Below, one piece after another: positions 51,454 to 59,635 of a DNA stretch of 64,000 nucleotides. The stretch is taken from contig NZ_JACHCC010000006.1 of assembly GCF_014207135.1 (NCBI RefSeq), positions 351,124-415,123 on the forward strand, in the 5' to 3' direction. The position numbers were made by a program, and so were the translations under genes. Under the pieces are notes generated by a model. The model was not told the DNA's origin. It made no database searches and saw only the letters and a program-made list of their open reading frames with translations. Position 1 is the stretch's first letter. Every line of letters begins with the position of its first letter. Origin of the DNA: Pedobacter cryoconitis (GTDB taxonomy: Bacteria; Bacteroidota; Bacteroidia; Sphingobacteriales; Sphingobacteriaceae).

Positions 51454-52899
51454 ATGAAACTAATTACAACCATCAGGACTTTACTCTTGACCTTCCTTTT
51501 AGTAGGGCTTAATTACTACTCTGCTTCATCTTCATATAACATTGATTATGCAGAAATTCGAATTAATACTCCTTTGGATTTAGTTGATAAAATATACTTA
51601 AGCACGAACGAGCCTATAAATAATGGAGAGGAAAAAATATTATACTCGGGAATTCCTAAAAAGAACAACGAGATAATCAGAATTAAATGCAGTTCCCCTT
51701 CAATAATCTACATTACTTGTAAAAGTTCGATCTACCCGATTTATATTGATAAAGGGAGCAAAACTTCCGTTACAATAACCTACAAAGGCAATAAACCTGT
51801 ATTCAATTATGGGGGATCTTATTCAAATGTCAATAAGTACCTGGCAGAAAAAAAAGATAAGTTAGACATTTTGACGCCGATGGATATTAAGGATATTTAT
51901 TCTATGTCACCTGAGAAATTTGGTTCATTTAACGAACTTATTAGCTCTGAAATAACTGCGCTCAGGAAGAAATATTCCTTTTCATCAACGGTTGATAATA
52001 GATTTAAAGAATACGATTCAGCAGATATATCTTCTCTGCTGTTCATTAGAAAGGTGAATTATCCCGATTATCACTATTATTTCACGAAAGAAAAGAATCC
52101 TGCACTATATCATTTCAGTAACTTACCAGAAGACATCTCCATAAATAATCAGTATGGATTATTATCTAAGAACTACGTTGACCTTTTGTCCAGATACACA
52201 AGCAGTCTGATTAAACGAAGCACCGCCGCAAAAGAAATGAGCATAAAAGAAGAACAACTAAATTTTTTCAATGAGAAGTTCCTTTTATCAACTACTTTAT
52301 TCAAGGACAAAGAGGTTGCACAATTTTTAACAACGCAGATCCTTTTAGGCTTACTTGACCTTGGCTTCGACTCTGCTTTCAATGAAAAAGTTAAAATTGC
52401 TCAAACTACTTTTCAAAATACAAAGTACTTGAATGTCGCAACAGAAAAATATTCAGCATTAAAGGAAATTGGTACTGGAAAGAAAGCTCCTCAAATTGAT
52501 ATGCTAGATATTAATGAGAAAAAGATAACCCTTGAACAGTTTAAAGGTAAAAGTGTTTTTATTAACGTTTGGACTTTAGCTTGCCATAATTCGGTAGAAG
52601 AGTTGAAAAACATAAATAAGATTGCTGATCAATTTAAAAAGGCTGATAATATTATTTTTTTAAATCTATATCTGGATAATGATATTAATGAGCTGAAAAA
52701 ATATATTAAATCAAACCCAATTAGTGGAACAAATGCTATATTAACCAATAATAAATCTGATTTTAGTAATAAATACTTCATCAATACGGTCCCAAGATAT
52801 ATCCTAATTGATAATGAAGGTAATATGATTACACCTTTTGAAGAAAGACCTTCTTCTCCATTACTTCTTCAGAAATTAATGGGATTAGTAAAAAACTAA
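51454..52899 (+). CDS. TlpA-like thioredoxin-fold protein lacking CxxC
   Basis: This 481-residue exported protein has a signal peptide (TLLLTFLLVGLNYYSASSS). Residues ~20-330 are a helical N-terminal module as in Bacteroidota 'DUF4369/TlpA' proteins. The C-terminal ~150 residues are an AhpC/TlpA fold (GKKAPQIDMLDINEKKITLEQF, then GKSVFINVWTLACHN). Where active enzymes have WCxxC, this has LACHN: one Cys, no partner, so thiol-disulphide exchange is unlikely. The DNA is markedly AT-richer and uses ATA/AGA codons more than its neighbours. Confidence 0.75.
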   Translation: MKLITTIRTLLLTFLLVGLNYYSASSSYNIDYAEIRINTPLDLVDKIYLSTNEPINNGEEKILYSGIPKKNNEIIRIKCSSPSIIYITCKSSIYPIYIDKGSKTSVTITYKGNKPVFNYGGSYSNVNKYLAEKKDKLDILTPMDIKDIYSMSPEKFGSFNELISSEITALRKKYSFSSTVDNRFKEYDSADISSLLFIRKVNYPDYHYYFTKEKNPALYHFSNLPEDISINNQYGLLSKNYVDLLSRYTSSLIKRSTAAKEMSIKEEQLNFFNEKFLLSTTLFKDKEVAQFLTTQILLGLLDLGFDSAFNEKVKIAQTTFQNTKYLNVATEKYSALKEIGTGKKAPQIDMLDINEKKITLEQFKGKSVFINVWTLACHNSVEELKNINKIADQFKKADNIIFLNLYLDNDINELKKYIKSNPISGTNAILTNNKSDFSNKYFINTVPRYILIDNEGNMITPFEERPSSPLLLQKLMGLVKN

Positions 52900-52917
52900 A
52901 ATGGTAGTGGTTTGATG

Positions 52918-54510
52918 CTATTTTTTTAATCCCGGATCAATGAACACCCCTTTTCGCTCCAGTTCGTCAAAAATGGGCCCATTGTCTATCCTGAAGAAAT
53001 CATTTGGAGGAGTGGTAAAGTCTTCCATATCGGTCTGTTGATTAGCTGGCAGCATTTGAAGGGTAGACTTTTTATTCCGGTTGAGAAACAATTGCCCTTC
53101 TTTATTTTGATAAACCGGACACTCAACCATATTGAAAGCCTTATACCGCCCAGGGGCGATGATGATTTCATTGTAAGGGCTGGTCAGTGGATTATCGAAG
53201 GTATAAGTGTAGATATGAGGCCCTTTCTCAGTGTAAGCAACCCACAGGCTATCTGTTTTATTCAGAGTGCAACTAAGCGTAGTATCATTGACCTTGATAA
53301 AATCTGTTGATTTAGAGTAATTCACTGATGAAGTATAATTATGACCAGATTTGAACCGTATTTTTGATTTTTCTGCTGCAGGGAAAATTATTTTTAATTG
53401 TCCTTTTTTAATCTTCTCATTTTCCCTTGCATAAAGTCTGATCTCATCATAAGTCGATTTACTTGTCAGGTAAGCAGTGTCATTCTTTAATTTGAAAGTG
53501 CCGTCAACCCCTATTTCTTCTGGCTCTCCTTTTGCCGGATTTTTTGGACTGATCTTCGACACAAAATTTAGTCTTTCCAGTCTGAACCAGATTGCTGTAG
53601 TAGTTGCTTCGTCATGACCGGCGAATGCCCCATCATATTTTTCTAATGTCCCGGATTTCTTCGAAGACTGATTTCCTGTATTAGGCAGTTCTTCATCTAT
53701 AATAGTCAGCGTATCTGTATTCTTGTCTTCAAACTGCCGGTTTACCTTTAGTGTCGTATAGCTTACATTTTTTGTGTGTAAAGGTTTCATCGGTAATGGT
53801 TTCTCTAGTCCCAGGCGCTCTGTTTCAGTTAAAAGGTCGGTAGAATGTTTAAACAGAAGGGCCTCTGATCCTGGCTTAAGTTCGATAAGCAGATCTTTTT
53901 GTACATTAAATGCAGCTTTCATTTTACGAGGCAATTTAAACTGGTTAATCAGCAAAAGATCAGGTACAATATTAAGCTCATTATATTTCTCCGGTAATAG
54001 ATATTCTTCGACCATATGCGGGTTATTTGGTGTATATAACCAAAGTTTATCCTCCTTGTTTAAAGTGATATCCTTTTCACTCCAGTTGTTATCCTCGCGG
54101 TTCAGACCAGGAGAGCTTATAGTAGTGATATTATAGGTTTTACCAATAGAGAACATCGTATTGACAAACTCTGGCCGGTAATTGTAAACGATTCTTTTAC
54201 CCTCGGGGATGGCTGGGTTATAAGCCGCATGGATATCAAAAAAAGTTTGCTCTGTTTTATCCTGTTCCAGGTATACAGAATCCCCTTTCAGGATATATTT
54301 CCCTCTTATTTCCAGATTAGTTGCTCCATATTCCAGTGCCATGGCAAAACGATTACCTGGTGAGAGATAGAGCTGTATCACAGCTTCATTTTGTGAGTAC
54401 TGATAAAGACCTGCGATTTTGTTTTCCTGCGCGCTGGCCACAGAGAACATCAGTATGATACAAAAAGGAAGTAAGGTGATAGGAAGGTGTTTTCTGATAA
54501 AGGGCAGCAT
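52918..54510 (-). CDS. Exported protein with two-fold internal repeat, unknown
   Basis: This 530-residue protein has a signal peptide (TLLPFCIILMFSVASAQE). Two halves share an order of motifs: IRGKYILKGDSVYLEQ / VDGTFKLKNDTAYLTS, and LWLYTPNNPHMVEEYLLPE / LWVAYTEKGPHIYTYTFDN with YNELNIVP / YNEIIIAPG. Each half reads as a beta-rich domain of about 200 residues. I recognise no named family. It is convergent with the TlpA-like gene, 18 bp apart. Confidence 0.7.
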   Translation of the reverse strand: MLPFIRKHLPITLLPFCIILMFSVASAQENKIAGLYQYSQNEAVIQLYLSPGNRFAMALEYGATNLEIRGKYILKGDSVYLEQDKTEQTFFDIHAAYNPAIPEGKRIVYNYRPEFVNTMFSIGKTYNITTISSPGLNREDNNWSEKDITLNKEDKLWLYTPNNPHMVEEYLLPEKYNELNIVPDLLLINQFKLPRKMKAAFNVQKDLLIELKPGSEALLFKHSTDLLTETERLGLEKPLPMKPLHTKNVSYTTLKVNRQFEDKNTDTLTIIDEELPNTGNQSSKKSGTLEKYDGAFAGHDEATTTAIWFRLERLNFVSKISPKNPAKGEPEEIGVDGTFKLKNDTAYLTSKSTYDEIRLYARENEKIKKGQLKIIFPAAEKSKIRFKSGHNYTSSVNYSKSTDFIKVNDTTLSCTLNKTDSLWVAYTEKGPHIYTYTFDNPLTSPYNEIIIAPGRYKAFNMVECPVYQNKEGQLFLNRNKKSTLQMLPANQQTDMEDFTTPPNDFFRIDNGPIFDELERKGVFIDPGLKK

Positions 54511-54578
54511 ACTCCGTATTAAAATTGTTTATTGTCCAGCAATATAACTCATTTTTTATTTTAGCTAAGGCGATAAGC

Positions 54579-55652
54579 TTAGAATAAACTCATTTGCGCT
54601 TTGGGGACAGTAAATAAACTAGAATCCAGCCGGAAGGTTTTAGTATTGAGTTTATTGATCCTGCAATGCAGTTTGAAAGTATCATTAATTATTTTGGCAA
54701 TCTGACCATCACCTTTCATTCTTTCTCCAAACCGGCTGTCATTGACCTGTCCGCCATGGCAGGACTGGATCATATGCCAGACCTTGTCAAATCTGTCAGG
54801 GAAATTCTGACGTAACCAATCTTCAAAGATCGGCCCTATGGCCCCGTTTAATCTGACAACAGTGTAACCCGCACTGGTTGCACCACAACCGGCAATGGTC
54901 TTCAGGATCGCCGGAATTTCGTGATCACTCAGTCCGGGTACCAGCGGAGCAACCATAACTCCTGTTGGAATACCAGCTTTACTCAGTTCCTCAACGACCC
55001 TTAACCGTTGTTTTATCGTTGTTGTACGTGGTTCCATTTTCGCTCTGAGTTTTTCATTCAAGCTATTGATGGATACATAAGCCAGGCAGAGATTGAGTTT
55101 AGCCATTTCCTGCAGGATATCAAGATCACGGAGGATGAGGGAATTTTTTGTAATCAATCCAATAGGCTGCCTGTAGGCCAGTGCAATCTCCAGCAGCTGA
55201 CGGGTAAGTTTGTATTCCCGTTCCGCAGGCTGATAACAGTCTGTATTGCCAGAGAGTGAGATGGTAGTTGCATCCCAGCCTTTGCGTTCCAGGAATTTTT
55301 TGAAGAGCAATGGGGCATCCTTTTTAACAATGATCTTTCTTTCGAAGTCGAGGCCAGCACTGAAACCCCAGTATTCATGTGCATTTCTGGCATAACAATA
55401 GGTACAGCCATGTTCGCAGCCCTGGTATGGATTCAGGGAGTAGGCCATACCCACATCCGGACTATCTACTTTATTGACAATAGATTTAGACTTTCCGATA
55501 ATGAAGCTGGTTTTATTATTTTCGTTCTCCCAGTCATCAATCCCTTCAACGTGTTCCCGAACATAAGAATGGGCTAAAAAATGGTTGTGCGGGTTAAATT
55601 GCGCACCTCTGCCTTTCAAATATTGCTCTTCTGACTTTTCCTCTGCTATCAT
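54579..55652 (-). CDS. PA0069-family radical SAM protein
   Basis: This 357-residue protein has NPYQGCEHGCTYCYARNAHEYW, the CxxxCxxC cluster motif in the PA0069/SplB-like context. ISLSGNTDCYQPAEREYKLT and VRLNGAIGPIFEDWL are family-specific. Such proteins resemble spore photoproduct lyase but occur in non-sporulating bacteria, and their role is undetermined. All three cluster Cys are present and length is normal. Confidence 0.85.
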   Translation of the reverse strand: MIAEEKSEEQYLKGRGAQFNPHNHFLAHSYVREHVEGIDDWENENNKTSFIIGKSKSIVNKVDSPDVGMAYSLNPYQGCEHGCTYCYARNAHEYWGFSAGLDFERKIIVKKDAPLLFKKFLERKGWDATTISLSGNTDCYQPAEREYKLTRQLLEIALAYRQPIGLITKNSLILRDLDILQEMAKLNLCLAYVSINSLNEKLRAKMEPRTTTIKQRLRVVEELSKAGIPTGVMVAPLVPGLSDHEIPAILKTIAGCGATSAGYTVVRLNGAIGPIFEDWLRQNFPDRFDKVWHMIQSCHGGQVNDSRFGERMKGDGQIAKIINDTFKLHCRINKLNTKTFRLDSSLFTVPKAQMSLF

Positions 55653-55658
55653 GTTTAA

Positions 55659-55681
55659 AATTACTAAAAATATTAGTAATT
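55659..55681. promoter_or_regulatory. AT-rich hairpin upstream of the radical SAM gene
   Basis: AATTACTAA (55659-55667) pairs perfectly with TTAGTAATT (55673-55681). It ends 7 bases from the ATG at 55652. It could be an operator or weak terminator, or an RNA element covering the initiation site. Confidence 0.4.
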
Positions 55682-55693
55682 AAAAAAATGAAT

Positions 55694-56923
55694 TTATCTT
55701 TTGCTCATAGGGATGTAGTCCATGGGGACCATATCTCCGATCTTCTCATAGGCCCAGAAACCTTCAAACAATATGGCTCTGGAATCGTGAATAGCTCCGT
55801 TGGGATAAAAACTTACCGGCCCTTTAATCATACTCACCACAGAAATTTCATAATTAGGAATGGTTAATGGCCTCATTACATAATGTCCCGAATTGGAATA
55901 TGCGATACTTTCTTCCTCTTTTGTATACATGACATAAAGTTCATCCTTGTAATTAATCGTTTTCATATTGGGATAGATACTTTTGACCAGTGTATCAGTG
56001 GCTACGCCCGACATATCCAGAGAAGTAAATTCCTTTGGCATATCCTGTAAACGTTGCATCAGTAATAACGAATCACTGATGACAGAACCGATCATACTAG
56101 AGCCATGCATTTTCTTGAGTAAACGCTCCTTAGTCGTATAGATATAACTGTCAGGAGGTCTGTTCGGATTTTTTGTTTTAATCCGTTTATAGATGATAAA
56201 CCCATTTTCCTCCACCTTATTCTGATATAAGGACTGGAAAAAATGCTGCGGTGAACCGGCATAGGCTATCTCGCGGTTAGCCAACCACGTTTTTCTCTTT
56301 CTGCCAGAACCTTTAAGATCTTCAAACACTGGGAGTCCGGAAAAATAAACGATCCTCGTATTGTAATTGTATTCGAAAAGGTTAAGCATGTATTTAAGCC
56401 GGTAGCCTAGTGCTTTATTTTCAACTATCAAAAACTCATTGGTAGTTACACTGAGGACTTTGGCATCTCCATCGTATTTAATATACAATACCTGTGGATT
56501 TAAGATCTTGCATTTTGCAGAATTGGGTGTTTTTCCGATAAAATAGTCCTCGAACACCTTGAGATTTTTAGCCCTGTTCGGATCGGCGCTGATCACTACC
56601 TCGTTCAGTTGTATGGTATTTTCGGCGAGCGTAATCGAGATGTTGACTGACTGATCAGATATAATTACACTTTTACTATAAGGCAGATAACCAATCATTT
56701 GAACCACGACTTCATAGGAGCCTGGCTTTATTTTTCCGAGACTGAACTGGCCATCCTGATTGGTTACTGTAGCGGTGGTATATCCGCTCAGATAGATACC
56801 CGCTCCGGGGAGTGTTTCTCCTTTTTTATCCTTTACCTGTCCGTTAATCGAATACAATTTCTGTGCATGCGTATTCAGGCAGAATAACAAAAGTAAAACC
56901 GTCCCGAGGAGATATTTAATCAT
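55694..56923 (-). CDS. CarboxypepD_reg-like surface protein
   Basis: This 409-residue protein has a signal peptide (LLGTVLLLLFCLNTHAQ). The carboxypeptidase-regulatory-like beta-sandwich occupies residues ~22-110 (YSINGQVKDKKGETLPGAGI, QMIGYLPYSKSV, NEVVISADPN). The remaining ~300 residues lack a recognisable barrel or catalytic motif, and end PMDYIPMSKR. It is probably an outer-membrane-associated or periplasmic protein as in other 'carboxypeptidase-like regulatory' proteins of this phylum. Function unknown. Confidence 0.72.
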   Translation of the reverse strand: MIKYLLGTVLLLLFCLNTHAQKLYSINGQVKDKKGETLPGAGIYLSGYTTATVTNQDGQFSLGKIKPGSYEVVVQMIGYLPYSKSVIISDQSVNISITLAENTIQLNEVVISADPNRAKNLKVFEDYFIGKTPNSAKCKILNPQVLYIKYDGDAKVLSVTTNEFLIVENKALGYRLKYMLNLFEYNYNTRIVYFSGLPVFEDLKGSGRKRKTWLANREIAYAGSPQHFFQSLYQNKVEENGFIIYKRIKTKNPNRPPDSYIYTTKERLLKKMHGSSMIGSVISDSLLLMQRLQDMPKEFTSLDMSGVATDTLVKSIYPNMKTINYKDELYVMYTKEEESIAYSNSGHYVMRPLTIPNYEISVVSMIKGPVSFYPNGAIHDSRAILFEGFWAYEKIGDMVPMDYIPMSKR

Positions 56924-56963
56924 GGAGCTAATTTAACTGATATTCAAGTTATTTTGCAATAAA

Positions 56964-56984
56964 AAAAGCCCTTAAAGGGCTTTT
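56964..56984 (-). terminator. Intrinsic terminator after fabI
   Basis: AAAAGCCC and GGGCTTTT form an 8-bp stem around TTAAA, with flanking A/T-runs that give a T-tract on both strands. It lies 22 bp after the fabI stop in minus-strand sense. Confidence 0.8.
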
Positions 56985-57005
56985 AAAATGTTAAAAAAAG
57001 TTAAT

Positions 57006-57827
57006 TTATCCTTCGGTGTCGACACCTAGTTTATGCATAACGTCATCACTCACTCCGGTAGAGGAGTAACCGCCATCATGAAACAGGTTTTGCATCGTAA
57101 CCATACGGGTCAGATCAGAGAAAAGCGTGATACAATAATCTGCACATGAGGCTGCATCTGCATTTCCCAATGGTGCAACTGAATCGGCAAAATCATAAAA
57201 ATCGCCAAATCCTTTAATTCCAGTACCAGCTGTTGTTTTAGTTGGTGACTGAGATACTGTATTGATACGCACTTTTTTCTCAACGCCGTAATGATAACCA
57301 AAACTTCTGGCGATAGATTCCAGCATAGCTTTAATATCAGCCATATCCGTATAGAAAGGATAAGTTCTTTGTGCAGCCATATAAGTCAGGGCAACCACAC
57401 TTCCACCTTCATTGATTGCATCCAGTTTCTTGGCAACAGCAAGCATTTTATGCAATGACAAAGCAGATACATCGATTCCTTTCTGGAAGTAATCGTAGTT
57501 CAGGTCAGTATAAGGTATCTTCTTACGGATGTTAACACTCATACCGATAGAATGTAAAACAAAATCAATTTTACCACCTAGTATTTCCTGTGCCTGGATA
57601 TATAAATTAGTCAGATCTTCTACACTGGTTGCATCGGCAGGAACGATCTGAGAGTTTGTCTTTTCTGCCAGTTTGTTGATTTCTCCCATACGCATAGCGA
57701 TCGGAGCATTGGTTAAAACGAATGTTGCACCTTCTTCGTGAGCTTTTTCTGCAACTTTCCATGCAATAGAATTTTCATCCAAAGCACCAGTAATGATACC
57801 TCGTTTACCTTTTAATAAATTATACAT
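57006..57827 (-). CDS. fabI: Enoyl-ACP reductase (NADH), FabI type
   Basis: This 273-residue SDR performs the last reduction of fatty-acid elongation. GIITGALDENSIAWKVAE is the FabI-type nucleotide-binding start (no classical GxxxGxG). The catalytic pair fits Y-x6-K in FYTDMADIK, and HSIGMSVN lines the substrate channel. Bacteroidota FabI enzymes are of this length. It starts 37 bp downstream of recN in the same direction. Confidence 0.92.
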   Translation of the reverse strand: MYNLLKGKRGIITGALDENSIAWKVAEKAHEEGATFVLTNAPIAMRMGEINKLAEKTNSQIVPADATSVEDLTNLYIQAQEILGGKIDFVLHSIGMSVNIRKKIPYTDLNYDYFQKGIDVSALSLHKMLAVAKKLDAINEGGSVVALTYMAAQRTYPFYTDMADIKAMLESIARSFGYHYGVEKKVRINTVSQSPTKTTAGTGIKGFGDFYDFADSVAPLGNADAASCADYCITLFSDLTRMVTMQNLFHDGGYSSTGVSDDVMHKLGVDTEG

Positions 57828-57864
57828 ATTTTTTTCTTAGTTGTGATATTCGATGATTAGCCTC

Positions 57865-59526
57865 TTAATCTTTGAAACTTAATAAATCCTGCGCATTTTT
57901 TAAAGCAGATTCTCCAGGATTTTTACCACTTAGCATTTCTGCAATGGCCAGAATGCGTTCCTGGTGATCAAGTCTGCGTATTCCTGTGGTTGTCCGTTCA
58001 GACTCCTCTTTTTTATAAACAAAATAATGTGCTTCTCCTTTGGCGGCAATTTGCGGAAGATGCGTAATACAGATTACTTGCATATTCTGTTCCAGCTCGC
58101 CGATGACATCACCTACACGAAGGGCAGTTTCGCCCGAAATTCCCGTATCGATTTCATCAAAAATCAGAGTTGGTAATGAAGTATGTTTTGAAATAATAGA
58201 TTTTATAGCCAGCATTAAGCGGGATAATTCCCCACCCGAAGCTACTTTCCCAACCGGAGCTGGTGCCTGTCCGGCATTTGCCGAGAATAATAAGGAGATC
58301 ATATCCTTACCATCCTTGTTCAGGTTCTCTACGACTGTCTGCTCAATTTTAATTTTGGCATTAGGCATTCCCACGCGAACTAATATTTCGCCTACCTGTT
58401 TTTGAGCGACACTGATTGACTTAGTCCTGTTTTTGGATAAAGTATCAGCTATTTTTTCCAGTTCGATTTTCAGCTTGTTGATCGCAGAAATCAAACGTTC
58501 AATCTCTTCATCACTGTTTAAAAGTGTATTCAGATTATCTGAAAGCTCAGCCTGGATAGCAAGCAATTCATCGACAGAAGTTACCCTGTGTTTTTGTTGT
58601 AAGCTGTAGAGTGTATCCAGTCTGGTATTAATTTCATCAATCCTGGCCGGACTGAAAACAATATTTTCCTCCAGTACGATCGTTTCCTCTGCGATATCTT
58701 TAATTTCAATCAAAGCAGAACGTAAGCGTTCATTCATGGCACTGTATGCCGGACTGAATTTCTCTATACCCTGGATCTGATTAATTACTTCCTTTAAGAT
58801 AGGTAATACGGCAGTTTCTTCGCCAGCGAGTAAAACATGGCCATTCAGTAAACCTCTTTTAATGCTTTCGGCATGGTTTAGTGCCTCTATCTCTATTTCC
58901 AGTGCAGCCTGTTCTCCGCTTTGCAGATTTGCATTTTCCAGTTCATTAAACAAAAATTGTTCATAATCCTGTTTGCTTCTGGCCTCATCGGCCGATGTCT
59001 GCAAGTTGATCAGATGCTGCAGGCTCTTTTTATATTCTTTAAACTTCTGTCTGTATTGAGTGAGCAGAGGCAGGTGATCCGATAAGGTATCAACTACCGA
59101 TAATTGAAAACCGGGATCATTCACTTCTGAAGTGGCATGCTGTGAATGAATATCAATCAGTTTTTCTCCGATTTGTTTCATGACAGCCAGGGTTACCGGA
59201 GTATCATTGATGAAAGCCCTTGATTTTCCATCAATAGAAATCTCTCTTCTTAATATACTTTCTTCCTGAAAATCCAGGTCGAACTCTTCGAAATAAAGTT
59301 GCAGCCCGGAACCGGAGAGTTTAAACTGACCTTCTATGACACATTTTTTTGCCTGATTGAAAAAGTATTTTGTTTCTGCCCGCTGTCCCAGAATCAGGGA
59401 TAATGCACCCAGCATAATAGATTTTCCTGCACCGGTTTCTCCTGTAATGATATTCAAACCCTGATCAAGTTTCAAATCCACACTGTCGATCAGTGCATAG
59501 TTACGTATAGAAAGTTTCTGTAGCAT
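57865..59526 (-). CDS. recN: DNA repair protein RecN
   Basis: This 553-residue SMC-like ATPase acts in double-strand break repair. Walker A is GETGAGKSIM near residue 31, followed by a coiled-coil region (~150-370). The ABC signature VASGGELSRLMLA and Walker B LIFDEIDTGISG are near the C-terminus. Size and domain order are normal. It is preceded by the BlaI/M56 pair and followed by fabI. Confidence 0.95.
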   Translation of the reverse strand: MLQKLSIRNYALIDSVDLKLDQGLNIITGETGAGKSIMLGALSLILGQRAETKYFFNQAKKCVIEGQFKLSGSGLQLYFEEFDLDFQEESILRREISIDGKSRAFINDTPVTLAVMKQIGEKLIDIHSQHATSEVNDPGFQLSVVDTLSDHLPLLTQYRQKFKEYKKSLQHLINLQTSADEARSKQDYEQFLFNELENANLQSGEQAALEIEIEALNHAESIKRGLLNGHVLLAGEETAVLPILKEVINQIQGIEKFSPAYSAMNERLRSALIEIKDIAEETIVLEENIVFSPARIDEINTRLDTLYSLQQKHRVTSVDELLAIQAELSDNLNTLLNSDEEIERLISAINKLKIELEKIADTLSKNRTKSISVAQKQVGEILVRVGMPNAKIKIEQTVVENLNKDGKDMISLLFSANAGQAPAPVGKVASGGELSRLMLAIKSIISKHTSLPTLIFDEIDTGISGETALRVGDVIGELEQNMQVICITHLPQIAAKGEAHYFVYKKEESERTTTGIRRLDHQERILAIAEMLSGKNPGESALKNAQDLLSFKD

Positions 59527-59582
59527 ATTGATTGCTAAAATATGAAAACTTTACGACCGGCGTTTATTCTTTCTGAACAAAA

Positions 59583-59609
59583 AACGGCAGAAGATTTTCT
59601 TCTGCCGTT
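59583..59609 (-). terminator. Intrinsic terminator after M56 gene
   Basis: A 12-bp stem, AACGGCAGAAGA (59583-59594) with TCTTCTGCCGTT (59598-59609), is followed on the minus strand by TTTTG. A second small hairpin (GGTTA..TTAACC) lies between it and the M56 stop. Confidence 0.8.
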
Positions 59610-59635
59610 AAGGTTATCTGTGTGTTAACCTGATT

